From Cyanobacterium aponinum PCC 10605 (GTDB lineage Bacteria; Cyanobacteriota; Cyanobacteriia; Cyanobacteriales; Cyanobacteriaceae): DNA of 64,000 bases. The notes under the pieces are model-generated. The model was not told where the DNA came from. It worked only from the letters and a program-made list of their open reading frames with translations, and searched no databases. The DNA lies in the NCBI RefSeq assembly GCF_000317675.1, contig NC_019776.1, positions 1,488,001-1,552,000 of the forward strand. The letters run 5' to 3'. Shown here piece by piece: positions 55,520 to 64,000 of this stretch. Numbering within the stretch: the first letter of the stretch is position 1; each line of letters opens with the position of its first letter. Both the position numbers and the translations under genes were made by a program.

Positions 55520-56127
55520 TGTGCAATCTCCTTTAGATAAATTTTTTCAATAGATGAAATTTTACTCTTTAAATTGATCAAATTTTCTTATCGTATCGAC
55601 ACGGGAATTATTGATCATTTTTCGACCAAATTATCATACCATTATTGTCTAATTTTGGTCAAAATTTATCCTTTAAAAGAGTTTGTTTTATGAGATAATT
55701 TCACTTTAATAATCTTTTTTTCCTTTATAAATCAATTCATCAGCCTCTTCTATTTTTTTAAACATTCATGTAGCCACAAGAAACATAAATCCTTAAGTTA
55801 TTTTCTTACTCAAAATACTACTATTTTTACAGATCCTATTTTTTTTACTTGTATTTAGCCGTTTAATTGATTAGTTATTTAAAACATTGAGAGCTTTTTT
55901 AAAATTAAATAAACTAACTATGGTACATATTAAAATTTATTTTATCTACCTATATAATTATATTAAATATTACAATATACTTTAAATAAGAAATAATTAA
56001 CCATAAGTAAAAATCCTTATGTTAACTTAATTTAAGTTCACTCACATAAATAAAGTGTCATTCACAAGGAGCAAACTAACAGAAAAGCTCAATATTAAAG
56101 GCTTTCATTGTTCACTAAAGAAACATT
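55520..56127. other. 608-bp gap upstream of rlpA
   Basis: Very AT-rich DNA between the divergent purM and rlpA genes. A loose inverted pair TTGATCAAATT / TTATTGATCA occurs near 55575-55620. There is no repeat-family copy, open frame, tRNA or recognisable riboswitch. A long 5' leader for rlpA is possible. Confidence 0.35.
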
Positions 56128-57039
56128 ATGGATAACAAAAATTGTCAAAGAGCTGTAAAAACAGCCTTATCAACTATCATCGGATTAAGTATCAGTGGGG
56201 TTTTAATCGCTCCAACTGTTCGAGCTAATGGCTATCAAGCACAAGATGGCGAAGTCACTTCTCCGATTCATAATGTCCTAGCGAAAACCTCTACCGCCCC
56301 AGTTAAAGAATTTCTCGTTACCAAACTCTATCAACATCAGTGGGATGATCAAGATGCTGTGACGCTTCACTATAACAATATTCCCCTACTAACATTTCTT
56401 GATACTCCTGATGGTAAAGCAATCAATAACGCCACCAATTTTGCAAAAAAACTAGAACAATTATCTTCTAACTCTGCTCAAGCATCAGAAATTAACGTTG
56501 CTTGGAATGCCAAAACTGAGGACTATGTAATCACTTTTGCTAATAACGAGTTAGTGAGAATTAACGAATACGTTATCTTACCAGATAGCACTGAAGATTT
56601 AGCCCATGATGCTTTACAGGCTACTAATCGTTTGCGTCGTTTAATGGGTAATGCAACTCCTTTAAAGGAAGTTAAAGGGCAACCTAAAGTTGTTGCGAAA
56701 AAACAAACTCAGAAAGCAACATTTGCGGGGGTCAAAAATTTACGCAAGGCGGCACAGGGGATTGCGTCTTGGTATGGACCGGGTTTTCATGGACGAAAAA
56801 CTGCTAGTGGGGAAAGATTTAATCAAAATGCGTTAACTGCGGCTCATCGCTCTTTACCTTTCGGTACAAGAGTTAAGGTGACTAATCTTAATAATGGTCG
56901 CTCAGTGGTAGTGCGTATTAATGATAGAGGTCCTTTTACTCGTGGTCGTATTGTCGATTTATCGGCTGGAGCGGCTAGGGTAATTGGCTTGAAAAGTAGT
57001 GGTGTTGCCCCTGTTCGTATTCAAATTTTAGGACGATAA
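56128..57039 (+). CDS. rlpA: RlpA-family septal lytic transglycosylase
   Basis: This 303-residue exported protein has a signal peptide (about residues 1-34, ending RANG), a poorly conserved middle (about 35-205) and a C-terminal double-psi beta-barrel RlpA domain (about 212-303: [45 protein letters not shown] with the catalytic Asp). It cleaves glycan strands lacking stem peptides at the septum. No SPOR domain is present, unlike the E. coli protein. Confidence 0.88.
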   Translation: MDNKNCQRAVKTALSTIIGLSISGVLIAPTVRANGYQAQDGEVTSPIHNVLAKTSTAPVKEFLVTKLYQHQWDDQDAVTLHYNNIPLLTFLDTPDGKAINNATNFAKKLEQLSSNSAQASEINVAWNAKTEDYVITFANNELVRINEYVILPDSTEDLAHDALQATNRLRRLMGNATPLKEVKGQPKVVAKKQTQKATFAGVKNLRKAAQGIASWYGPGFHGRKTASGERFNQNALTAAHRSLPFGTRVKVTNLNNGRSVVVRINDRGPFTRGRIVDLSAGAARVIGLKSSGVAPVRIQILGR

Positions 57040-57251
57040 GTTTCACTAGACCTTGTTTTGTGATCATAACTATCAGCTATGGTCTTAGGATATTGGGGAG
57101 TTTTAAGTCCTTTAAATTCCCTTTATTATAAGGATGAAACTATTTCAGAGTGGGTTTCACAATTTATTATCCTCACCCCCAATCCCTCTCCCAAAGGAGA
57201 GGAGTAAAAGAATATTTGATAACTTTTCAAATACTCTCTAAGACTCTAACT
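57040..57251. other. Gap after rlpA with C-run/G-run hairpin
   Basis: CCCTCTCC and GGAGAGG form a hairpin near 57186-57203 in a CTCACCCCCAATCC context, related to the terminator-like repeat at 12.74 kb. No T-run of note follows. Otherwise there is nothing before the mobile repeat at 57252. Confidence 0.4.
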
Positions 57252-57453
57252 AACCTCAGTTCGGTTTAAGAATATCCAACAAGGTTAGGTGTCAGGTTGC
57301 AGGTTGCAGGCGTTAGGGGTTTTTAGCAAGGGGCTTAAGCCCCTTGTTTAAGTTAGTTCGGGTTAAGGCAATTTTATCGTTATTTCTAAGAAGAAGCTAT
57401 AAGGTTTTCTGACTACGAGTTGGGATGCTTTCAGCTTATCCAAAACTCAGGTT
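57252..57453. repeat. 202-bp copy (A3) of the AACCTCAG mobile-repeat family
   Basis: It begins AACCTCAGTTCGGTTTAAG and ends CAAAACTCAGGTT; AACT on each side may be the target duplication. It contains CAAGGGGCTTAAGCCCCTTG and the heptamer block GGTTGCAGGTTGCAGG. It differs from copy A4 at 58375 at about seven positions and lies in the same orientation on the other side of the lipoprotein gene, whose stop codon overlaps its end. Confidence 0.85.
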
Positions 57454-58291
57454 AACTAACTAAGCGACAATGCCCCTCTCCCACATGACCCAAAGATTGA
57501 AGATTTTTTTCTAGTTTTTCATAATCTTCTGGGGATAGTTGGGCTTTCATGGTTGCTAAATCAATATTTAATTCTCCATTATTGGAAAGTTGTGCTAGGG
57601 GTTGAAATCCGATCGCACCTACATTAATCTCATCTTCTGGGGTTGCCTCGCCATCTCCAAAAATATGGTCAAAATGGAAAGTTGTTTCTAATTGGGCATC
57701 TTTCCCCGCTTCTAAAACCCCCTTTCTTTCATCTCCCACAAATTCCCCACATTGATATTCTAGGGGTATGGGTAAGTTAAGAACAAAATTAATAGTTTCA
57801 CCATCTTTTACTGCTATACCATCAAGAACAATACTAGAATTGCTTTGGGCATCATTGATTAATTTCCACGAAATAGCATTATATACTCCCGTGGGTGCGA
57901 TCGCTTCTGCTACTATGATGGGAGAAGCATTTTCATCTCCTTGAGCCAAATCAATAGTTATCGCCTCATCAACTAAAATAATAGACTCAGAAGCGTTAAT
58001 CATCTCGTCACTTTCAGCATTAAAAGGAGGGTCAGTTTGATATGCAATGACTTCATCAAGAGTAACGTAAGCATGATTAAAATCGATACGCCAACCATCT
58101 TTACTTGTAAAGCCCTGACGAATAAAATCTTCTCCATTGGCCACAAGAGTTAAAGTCTCCCCTGCATAATCTTCATTTTCGCTCACAGTAGTATTAGAAG
58201 AGTTATTACCGCAAGAAGATAGAAATAAAATAGCGATGAAGCTAACAAAACTAAAATTAAACCAATTTTTCACAATTATTAGGGTTTTCAC
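57452..58291 (-). CDS. Lipoprotein of unknown function
   Basis: This 279-residue protein has a lipoprotein signal (hydrophobic residues about 13-26, lipobox LSSC with Cys27) and an acidic soluble domain (AGETLTLVANGEDFIRQGFT, IDFNHAYVTLDEVIAYQTDP, VLNLPIPLEYQCGEF). The layout resembles DUF4382-type lipoproteins, but I cannot confirm that. The stop TAA (57452-57454 on the plus strand as TTA) is formed jointly by the gene and the end of repeat A3; the pre-insertion sequence would have read TAG here. The gene is bracketed by two direct repeat copies. Confidence 0.65.
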   Translation of the reverse strand: MKTLIIVKNWFNFSFVSFIAILFLSSCGNNSSNTTVSENEDYAGETLTLVANGEDFIRQGFTSKDGWRIDFNHAYVTLDEVIAYQTDPPFNAESDEMINASESIILVDEAITIDLAQGDENASPIIVAEAIAPTGVYNAISWKLINDAQSNSSIVLDGIAVKDGETINFVLNLPIPLEYQCGEFVGDERKGVLEAGKDAQLETTFHFDHIFGDGEATPEDEINVGAIGFQPLAQLSNNGELNIDLATMKAQLSPEDYEKLEKNLQSLGHVGEGHCRLVS

Positions 58292-58374
58292 ATATTTTTA
58301 CCAAACAACCTTAATAATGAAAGAATATTTATTTTTCTACAATGCTGTAACCCCCCATGGGTATTTTGCAACTT

Positions 58375-58576
58375 CACCTCAGTTCGGTTTAAGAATATCC
58401 GATAAGGTTAGGTGTCAGGTTGCAGGTTGCAGGTGGTAGGGGTTTTTAGCAAGGGGCTTAAGCCCCTTGTTTAAGTCAGTTCGGATTAAGGCAATTTTAT
58501 CGTTATTTCTAAGAAGAAGCTATAAGGTTTTCTGACTACGAGTTGGGATGCTTTCAGCTTATCCAAAACTCAGGTT
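58375..58576. repeat. 202-bp copy (A4) of the AACCTCAG mobile-repeat family
   Basis: It starts with CACCTCAGTTCGGTTTAAG (first base altered) and ends CAAAACTCAGGTT, nearly identical to A3. No target duplication is visible. It lies between the lipoprotein gene and the MBL-fold gene, 39 bp before the latter's start. Confidence 0.82.
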
Positions 58577-58614
58577 AAAGTAATATATAAAAGAATTTGT
58601 AGTTGAGGAATTTT

Positions 58615-59571
58615 ATGTTGAAAAAAATATCTCGTTTTCTGGGTTTAATTTTTTTTGTGAGTATTATTAGTATTTTTATTATTAATAAAGCTACTGTCGC
58701 TCATGAAAAACCATTAGTAGATAATGGACAAATAGTTAGCCAAAATTCAGAGGCAATCAATGTTAGAATCATTCCCCTAAAAGATAATATCTATATGCTA
58801 ACAGGAGAAGGCGGTAATATTGGACTTTCCGTTGGAGATGATGGAGTTTTAATGATTGACAGTCAATTTGCTTATCTATCAGATAAAATCAAAGATGAAA
58901 TTAAGCTCATCAATAGAAGACCCGTTAATTATTTAATCAATACTCATTATCATTTTGACCACGTCGGAGGTAATGAAAACTTTGCTAATGACGGAGCGGT
59001 TATTATCGCCCACGATAACACTTTTAAACAGATGCAAAAAGACCACTCTTATCCTGTCTTAGGAATGGATGTAAAAGCATCTCCTGCTTCGGCACTACCA
59101 AAAATTACTTTTAATGATGTGAGTAATTTTCACGTTAACGGTAATCATATCAAGGCTTTTGCTGTCCCACCTGCTCATACAAATAGCGATATTGTGATTC
59201 ATTTTGCCAAAGAAAATATTATTCATACAGGAGATTTATTTTTTAATGGCTTCTATCCTTTTATTGACACAGAGGCTGGAGGATCTATTGATGGTATGAT
59301 TTCTGCTATTGACCAAATTTTGGCGTTGTCTAATGAGCAAACTATTATTATACCGGGTCATGGAGAAAGAGGCGATCGCGCTTCTTTAATTAAATTTCAA
59401 GAGATGTTAAAAACAGTTAATGAAAGAGTAAAAGAGAGAATAGCTCAAAACATGACTTTAGATGACATTATCTCAGAAAAACCCCTTGCAGATTTAGATC
59501 AAGAATGGGGTGACGGTTTTCTAACTTCTGATCAATTTTTAACTATTGCCTATCAAGGTATAAAAAATTAA
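58615..59571 (+). CDS. MBL-fold metallo-hydrolase, exported
   Basis: This 318-residue protein (from ATG 58615, preceded by GAGG at 58605-58608) has a signal peptide (hydrophobic residues about 9-30) and a metallo-beta-lactamase-fold domain: HxHxDH in NTHYHFDHVGGN, a third histidine in PPAHTNSDIV, an aspartate in IHTGDLFFNGFYPFID and a final histidine in PGHGERGD. The metal ligands are complete. It may be a periplasmic hydrolase; beta-lactamase activity is not implied. Confidence 0.87.
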   Translation: MLKKISRFLGLIFFVSIISIFIINKATVAHEKPLVDNGQIVSQNSEAINVRIIPLKDNIYMLTGEGGNIGLSVGDDGVLMIDSQFAYLSDKIKDEIKLINRRPVNYLINTHYHFDHVGGNENFANDGAVIIAHDNTFKQMQKDHSYPVLGMDVKASPASALPKITFNDVSNFHVNGNHIKAFAVPPAHTNSDIVIHFAKENIIHTGDLFFNGFYPFIDTEAGGSIDGMISAIDQILALSNEQTIIIPGHGERGDRASLIKFQEMLKTVNERVKERIAQNMTLDDIISEKPLADLDQEWGDGFLTSDQFLTIAYQGIKN

Positions 59572-59816
59572 GAATTAAGAAAAGGGCAATGGGCAAAGGT
59601 AAATAGTGAATAGTGAATAGTTGATAATTAAAAATTAAGAATTAAGAATGAAAAACCACGAATACTTATTACTTACTTATTACTTATTTATTATTTATTA
59701 CTTGTTTCTCCCTCTCCCCTCATCCCCTCATCCCCTCATCCCCCTATCCCCAACACCTGCAACCTGAAACCCGATACCTACCCTTATCCAATATACTTAA
59801 ACCGAAGTGAGGTTGA
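59572..59816. repeat. Repeat-rich gap ending in a mobile-repeat terminus
   Basis: This holds AATAGTGAATAGTTGATAAT, TTATTTA-type heptamers (59673-59704), CCCTCATC arrays (59720-59745) and ACCTGCA/ACCTGAA heptamers. It ends with TTAAACCGAAGTGAGGTT at 59797-59814, the same terminus as copies A1 and A2. The left terminus is not recognisable. The ilvH stop codon follows 3 bp later. Confidence 0.65.
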
Positions 59817-60335
59817 TTAAACTTTTACTTGTAAAGACTTGAGATATTCGGTATTCACTCCAGACTCTCTGACAAGGGCAACTTTTCCTGTTCGGGCTAT
59901 TTCTTTAATACCAAATTTACTTAACATAGAAATAATTGCCACCATTTTACCCGGATCACCCACTACCTCTAAAATAAGACTATCATCAGAAATATCTACT
60001 ACCTTTGCTCTAAAAATCTGAACAATTTGTAAAACTTCACTACGATTACTGCTATTAGCACTGACTTTTACTAACATTAACTCTCTTTCGACACAAGGAA
60101 TTTTAGTAATATCAGTAACTTTAATAACATTAATTAATTTATGTAATTGTTTTGTTAGTTGCTCAATGGTATCATCATCACCGGGGACAACCATTGTTAT
60201 TCTTGAAATACCAGATTGTTCAGCAGGTCCTACTGCCAAACTTTCAATATTAAAACCCCTACGGGCAAATAAACCAGCAATTCTTGTTAAAACCCCTGCT
60301 TCATCTTCTACCAAAACTGAGATAGTATGCTTCAT
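59817..60335 (-). CDS. ilvH: Acetolactate synthase small (regulatory) subunit
   Basis: This 172-residue protein has an N-terminal ACT domain (residues about 3-75, [32 protein letters not shown]) and the C-terminal small-subunit domain (about 85-160; [36 protein letters not shown]). It binds valine and sets feedback inhibition of the large subunit IlvB, which is not in this window. Length and motifs are normal. Confidence 0.95.
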   Translation of the reverse strand: MKHTISVLVEDEAGVLTRIAGLFARRGFNIESLAVGPAEQSGISRITMVVPGDDDTIEQLTKQLHKLINVIKVTDITKIPCVERELMLVKVSANSSNRSEVLQIVQIFRAKVVDISDDSLILEVVGDPGKMVAIISMLSKFGIKEIARTGKVALVRESGVNTEYLKSLQVKV

Positions 60336-60666
60336 TGATGTTTAGATACTGAATGCGTTAACAATAATAAGGATTGAAAGAGAATTAATTGTCGATACGT
60401 TATGCGAAATTTTATCTTAGACGCAGTCACCGAAGGTGCGACTACGTTGATCGCACTGATAATATAAATAATTAATTCAACATCCCATTTTATCAAAATC
60501 AACGACACCGAGCTAGTAACCCATCAATTTATTAGCTGTTATCAGAAAAAAGAAGTTTAACCTTATTTTCAAAATTTATTGACATTTATTTCTATTTATA
60601 GCTATTATATGAAACCATATCTTGTTAGTAGATATTCGCAATAAAAATCTTCATTACAAAAAACTG
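60336..60666. promoter_or_regulatory. Gap upstream of the siderophore genes with a weak Fur-like sequence
   Basis: GATAATATAAATAATTAATT (60458-60477) weakly resembles a Fur box. A block CGCAGTCACCGAAGGTGCG (60422-60440) looks like a short repeat remnant. Iron control of the downstream cluster would be expected, but the match is poor. This region should contain the promoter of the aminotransferase gene. Confidence 0.25.
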
Positions 60667-62058
60667 ATGCAACAACTCTGTAATGATTTAGGGCAAATGA
60701 TGTCATCAGCCCCTCATTCAACAACGGTACAAATGCGATCGCTGCCAGGGAATCATTCTCGGGCATACCTCGATCGTCAACAACTCCGAGAATCCAATGC
60801 CCGTAGTTATCCAAGGCGAATTCCCATGGCGATTCGCGAAGCAAAAGGGATTTTTGTGACGGATGTGGACGGAAATGTCTATTTTGACTGTCTGGCAGGG
60901 GCTGGAACTCTTGCCCTAGGGCATAATCATCCAGCAGTCATCGAAGCAATGCAACAAACATTGACAGGAAATTATCCCTTGCATACTTTGGATTTGACCA
61001 CACCGATTAAGGATCGTTTCGTAGAAGAATTATTCGCCAGTTTGCCAGAAAATTTTGCCAAACGAGCAAAGATTCAATTTTGTGGTCCCACGGGGGCTGA
61101 TGCGGTGGAAGCGGCTCTTAAATTGGTGAAAACAGCCACAGGGCGACGGAGTGTCCTCTCGTTTTCCGGAGGTTATCATGGCATGAGTCACGGAGCTTTA
61201 AGTTTAACGGGGAATATTGCTCCCAAGTCTGCGGTGCCGGGGTTGATGGCGGATGTTCATTTTCTTCCTTATCCCTATGATTATCGTTGCCCCTTTGGGG
61301 TGGGTGGTGACAATGGACATAAGATTAGTAGTCGTTATATCGAGTATTTATTGGAAGATCCAGAAAGTGGAATTGTGCCACCTGCGGGTATGATTTTGGA
61401 GGTTGTCCAAGGTGAAGGGGGGGTGATTCCTGCTCCAGATGCTTGGTTGCAGGAGATGAGACGAATTACCAGCGAACGGGATATTCCCTTAATTGTGGAT
61501 GAAATTCAAACCGGCTGGGGACGCACGGGAAATTTATATGCCTTTGAAAGGTCGGGGATTACCCCGGATGTGTTGTTACTGTCCAAGGCGATTGGTGGTT
61601 CTTTGCCTTTGTCAGTGGTTCTGTATGATGAGAAACTCGATTTATGGAAACCGGGCGCCCATGCTGGTACATTCCGAGGTAATCAGTTGGCTATGGCAGC
61701 GGGTACTGCCACACTTAAGTATATCATGGAAAATCAACTGGTTGATTCTGTAAAAGTTTTGGGCGATCGCCTGATGCAGAATTTACAACAGATTCAAGGG
61801 AATCATCCTTGTATTGGTGATGTGCGAGGACGAGGATTGATGGTGGGGGTAGAGATTGTTAATCCCCATGGTGGTAAGACTGCATATCCAGAACTAGCAA
61901 GAAAAATTCAAAAGGCTTGTCTGGAACGGGGTTTAATTTTAGAGTTGGGCGGACGTTTTGGTACTGTAGTTCGTTTTCTCCCACCTTTGATTATCACGGC
62001 AGATCAAATTGATGCCATCAGTGAAATATTTGCCCAAGCGGTAGAGGCTGTAAACTGA
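60667..62058 (+). CDS. dat: Diaminobutyrate-2-oxoglutarate aminotransferase
   Basis: This class III PLP aminotransferase, about 463 residues from ATG 60667, converts aspartate-4-semialdehyde to L-2,4-diaminobutyrate using glutamate. Motifs: QLRESNARSYPRRIP (typical N-terminus), FCGPTGADAVEAALKL, PLIVDEIQTGWGRTG with the cofactor Asp, and the PLP lysine in LLLSKAIGGSLPLSV. Together with the following decarboxylase it gives 1,3-diaminopropane. The base composition is less AT-rich than in the rest of the window. Starts at TTG 60622 or ATG 60697 are also possible. Confidence 0.88.
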   Translation: MQQLCNDLGQMMSSAPHSTTVQMRSLPGNHSRAYLDRQQLRESNARSYPRRIPMAIREAKGIFVTDVDGNVYFDCLAGAGTLALGHNHPAVIEAMQQTLTGNYPLHTLDLTTPIKDRFVEELFASLPENFAKRAKIQFCGPTGADAVEAALKLVKTATGRRSVLSFSGGYHGMSHGALSLTGNIAPKSAVPGLMADVHFLPYPYDYRCPFGVGGDNGHKISSRYIEYLLEDPESGIVPPAGMILEVVQGEGGVIPAPDAWLQEMRRITSERDIPLIVDEIQTGWGRTGNLYAFERSGITPDVLLLSKAIGGSLPLSVVLYDEKLDLWKPGAHAGTFRGNQLAMAAGTATLKYIMENQLVDSVKVLGDRLMQNLQQIQGNHPCIGDVRGRGLMVGVEIVNPHGGKTAYPELARKIQKACLERGLILELGGRFGTVVRFLPPLIITADQIDAISEIFAQAVEAVN

Positions 62059-62135
62059 TTTTTACATCAAATTTTCAGCAGTGTAATTGACCAATAGTTA
62101 ATAGATTTCAAAGGAGCTAGGAGCAAAAGTAAACC

Positions 62136-62215
62136 TATCTAGGACAAGGGGCAAACCCCCCTTTATCCCCCCTCTCGAGGGGGGAGGGCAAAAGTGTTTA
62201 ATTAACCTCCCCCTC
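62136..62215. repeat. C-run/G-run hairpin between the two siderophore genes
   Basis: CCCCCCTTTATCCCCCC followed by TCTCGAGGGGGGAGGGC forms a hairpin and is followed by AAAAGTGTTTAATTAACCTC, the same order as at 22.08-22.13 kb. It lies in the 193-bp gap between dat and the decarboxylase gene. Confidence 0.6.
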
Positions 62216-62251
62216 TCTCCTCATCCCATTATTCATTTATCCATTTTTTCT

Positions 62252-63775
62252 ATGTCATCATCGAGTCAGGCACGTCCTTTTGACCGATATTTTCTGACGG
62301 CTCAAACAGAAAGTATTGAAAGTTATCAAGAGGCGATCGCCCTTACCCAAGAACTAATAGTTAATAATATTTTGCAAGAAGATAAACCTTATTTTGGGTT
62401 AAATCCTTCCTTATTGCAAGAGAGTTTTCGGGATTTTTGTCCAAAAAACTTTACTCAGCAAGATTATCCACAAATTGAGCCTGAATTAGCCGAAATCATC
62501 CGCCATGGCGCCATGGTGACTCACCCCGCCTGTGTTGCCCATCTCCACTGTCCTCCCCTGATTCCTGCGATCGCTGCTGAACTGATCATCGGCAGTTTAA
62601 ATCAATCGATGGATTCTTGGGATCAAAGCCCCAGTGCAACTATTTTGGAGCAACAATTAACCCGATGGCTCTGTGATTTGTTTGGTTACAGCAACTCTGC
62701 TGACGGCACTTTTACCAGTGGTGGTACTCAATCCAATTTGATGGGATTACTATTGGCGAGGGATAACTATGCCAAAACCCATTTAAAATGGCACATTCAA
62801 CGGCAGGGATTACCCCCAGAAGCCCAACAATTTCGGATTTTTTGTTCCGATGTGGCTCACTTTACCATTCGTCAGGGAGCGGCGATTCTGGGGTTGGGGG
62901 AAAATGGGGTTATTCCCATTGAAACCGATGAAAATTTCCAGCTTAAACCAGAGATTTTATCGGCAAAACTAAGAACTTTACAACAGGATAATTTACGACC
63001 CATTGCCATCGTTGCCACAGCGGGAACTACGGATTTTGGTAGTATCGATCCCTTACCTGAATTGGCAAAAATTGCCCGAGATCATGGTTTGTGGTTTCAT
63101 GTTGATGCCGCCTATGGTGGTGCCTTAAAACTCAGTCAAAATCATGGTCATAAACTCAAAGGCATTGAACTTGCCGACTCCATCACCGTTGACTTTCATA
63201 AACTCTTTTATCAACCCATTAGTTGCGGTGCGTTTTTGCTCAAAAATCAGGCTAATTTTGGCTTAATCAAGCTCCATGCTGACTATCTCAACCCAGAAAG
63301 CAATGAAGCTCAGGGTATCCCCGATTTAGTAACTAAATCTATTCAAACTACCCGACGGTTTGATGCCTTAAAGTTATGGCTATCTTTGAAAACCTTGGGG
63401 GTGGAAACCTTTGGGGAAATGATTGATAGCACCATTGAGTTAGCAGGGGCGATCGCACTTATTATTGCCGAAGATGCAGAATTGGAGTTGGCGAATATAC
63501 CCACCATCAACGCCGTTGTCTTTCGCTACCAACCCAGTCAAGGAACAGCAACCGAAATTGATCGCATCAATGAACAAATCCCCAAAAAATTGATGCTCGA
63601 AGGCAAAGGGATTATTGCTCAAACCCAAGTCAAGGGCAGAAACTATCTCAAATTTACCCTCCTAAATCCTCTGACAACCTTGAAGGATCTCCAAAAACTA
63701 CTGATCGAAATCAAATCCCTAGGTCAAACATTACATACAACAGATATAAATCATGAACTCAAAAAAAATTGCTGA
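62252..63775 (+). CDS. ddc: L-2,4-diaminobutyrate decarboxylase
   Basis: This 507-residue group II PLP decarboxylase makes 1,3-diaminopropane from diaminobutyrate. It has GTFTSGGTQSNLMGLLLARD, VVATAGTTDFGSID-type and WFHVDAAYGGALKL stretches, and the PLP lysine in SITVDFHKLFYQP. The start ATG 62252 follows a short pyrimidine-rich leader. It is followed by an overlapping IucA/IucC gene, so both belong to one operon. The pair dat-ddc with IucA/IucC is characteristic of schizokinen- or rhizobactin-type siderophore clusters. Confidence 0.9.
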   Translation: MSSSSQARPFDRYFLTAQTESIESYQEAIALTQELIVNNILQEDKPYFGLNPSLLQESFRDFCPKNFTQQDYPQIEPELAEIIRHGAMVTHPACVAHLHCPPLIPAIAAELIIGSLNQSMDSWDQSPSATILEQQLTRWLCDLFGYSNSADGTFTSGGTQSNLMGLLLARDNYAKTHLKWHIQRQGLPPEAQQFRIFCSDVAHFTIRQGAAILGLGENGVIPIETDENFQLKPEILSAKLRTLQQDNLRPIAIVATAGTTDFGSIDPLPELAKIARDHGLWFHVDAAYGGALKLSQNHGHKLKGIELADSITVDFHKLFYQPISCGAFLLKNQANFGLIKLHADYLNPESNEAQGIPDLVTKSIQTTRRFDALKLWLSLKTLGVETFGEMIDSTIELAGAIALIIAEDAELELANIPTINAVVFRYQPSQGTATEIDRINEQIPKKLMLEGKGIIAQTQVKGRNYLKFTLLNPLTTLKDLQKLLIEIKSLGQTLHTTDINHELKKNC

Positions 63776-64000
63776 ACAAGCTACCATTCAAAGTTTTCTT
63801 AATTGTTATCTGCGAGAAACCAGAGACTATGAAAAATTACCACCCGATATGCCATTGGCAATGCAAATCAGTGAACTAACCGAAGCGAAAGTCGTCCTTC
63901 GTTGTCCATTACCTCGTCAAAATTTAGATATTTTTGCAGGAGTTCGTTATTGGTCATTGTGCGATCGCCACTTATTCACCTTTCCCATTTTTTACAAATC
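63753..64000 (+). CDS. IucA/IucC-type NIS siderophore synthetase, 5' part
   Basis: The frame opens at ATG 63753, overlaps the decarboxylase gene by 23 bp and runs past the right edge. The 82 residues seen (IAEQATIQSFLNCYLRETRD, MQISELTEAKVVLRCPLPRQ, DRHLFTFPIFYK) resemble the N-terminal region of IucA/IucC synthetases, which join citrate to diamines by ATP-dependent condensation. The catalytic C-terminal domain is outside the window. The family call rests on this N-terminal part and on the operon context. Confidence 0.72.
   Translation, partial: MNSKKIAEQATIQSFLNCYLRETRDYEKLPPDMPLAMQISELTEAKVVLRCPLPRQNLDIFAGVRYWSLCDRHLFTFPIFYK

Noticed and set aside
55520-56127. tRNA or structured RNA in the long rlpA leader
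   Set aside because: No cloverleaf, TTC-loop sequence or conserved RNA motif could be seen.
60458-60477. Possible Fur box upstream of the siderophore genes
   Set aside because: The match to the Fur consensus is weak in AT-rich DNA; reported only as a low-confidence regulatory note.
60605-60844. 79-residue leftward frame opposite the aminotransferase start
   Set aside because: It overlaps a well-supported gene in antisense and has no recognisable features.

Overview
The window is chromosomal DNA of a cyanobacterium, most like the small unicellular Cyanobacterium/Geminocystis type. The evidence is strongly AT-rich DNA, many HIP1 octamers (GCGATCGC), heptamer-type intergenic repeats, and lineage-marker genes: psb32, a DUF1995 protein, a ComFB protein, a cyanoexosortase remnant, a TIGR03492-type LpxB-related protein and the PDZ/radical-SAM protein of family TIGR03279. 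No rRNA, tRNA or CRISPR array was found.

Layout. 0-4 kb: the 5' part of the PDZ/radical-SAM gene, then uvrA. 4-6.5 kb: two RelE-type toxin-antitoxin modules; the first toxin is cut by an IS630-type element whose insertion can be undone on paper. 6.7-23.5 kb: envelope and housekeeping genes (a beta-barrel-like secreted protein, an alpha/beta hydrolase, a GT39 glycosyltransferase, an LptF/G permease, murI, an AMIN/amidase_3 cell-wall amidase, a glutathione transferase, TolC, a phosphohexomutase, psb32). 23.6-26.2 kb: a nest of broken mobile elements. 26.2-44.1 kb: ilvE, a metal-type MerR regulator, a kinase-FGE fusion, ComFB, a HAD phosphatase, an orphan TRAP binding protein, a BlaI/M56 pair, fused pabAB, a CNNM/CBS transporter, a REC-GGDEF-EAL protein and a truncated cyanoexosortase. 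44.2-46.9 kb: hpnA, whose 3' end runs into a second mobile-element scar made of an IS5-type element between two inverted IS fragments. 46.9-60.3 kb: glcD, a SPOR protein, a precorrin-2 methyltransferase, a pentapeptide protein, the LpxB-related protein, minC, purM, rlpA, a lipoprotein, an MBL-fold hydrolase and ilvH. 60.6 kb to the right edge: the start of an NIS siderophore cluster (diaminobutyrate aminotransferase, diaminobutyrate decarboxylase, IucA/IucC synthetase), which would make 1,3-diaminopropane and join it to citrate as in schizokinen, synechobactin or rhizobactin.

The most distinctive feature is the density of small non-coding mobile repeats. One family, with ends reading AACCTGAGTT or AACCTCAGTT and lengths of about 200-300 bp, occurs in full or in part at more than ten places. 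It has inserted into one IS copy whose uninterrupted sister lies 20 kb away, it has target duplications, and at three genes its first two bases supply the stop codon. A second, unrelated 211-bp element has perfect 14-bp inverted ends and an 11-bp target duplication. Most other genes are ordinary, singly transcribed cyanobacterial genes. I did not find a clearly new multi-gene system; the repeat family and the rearranged insertion sequences are what merit further work.
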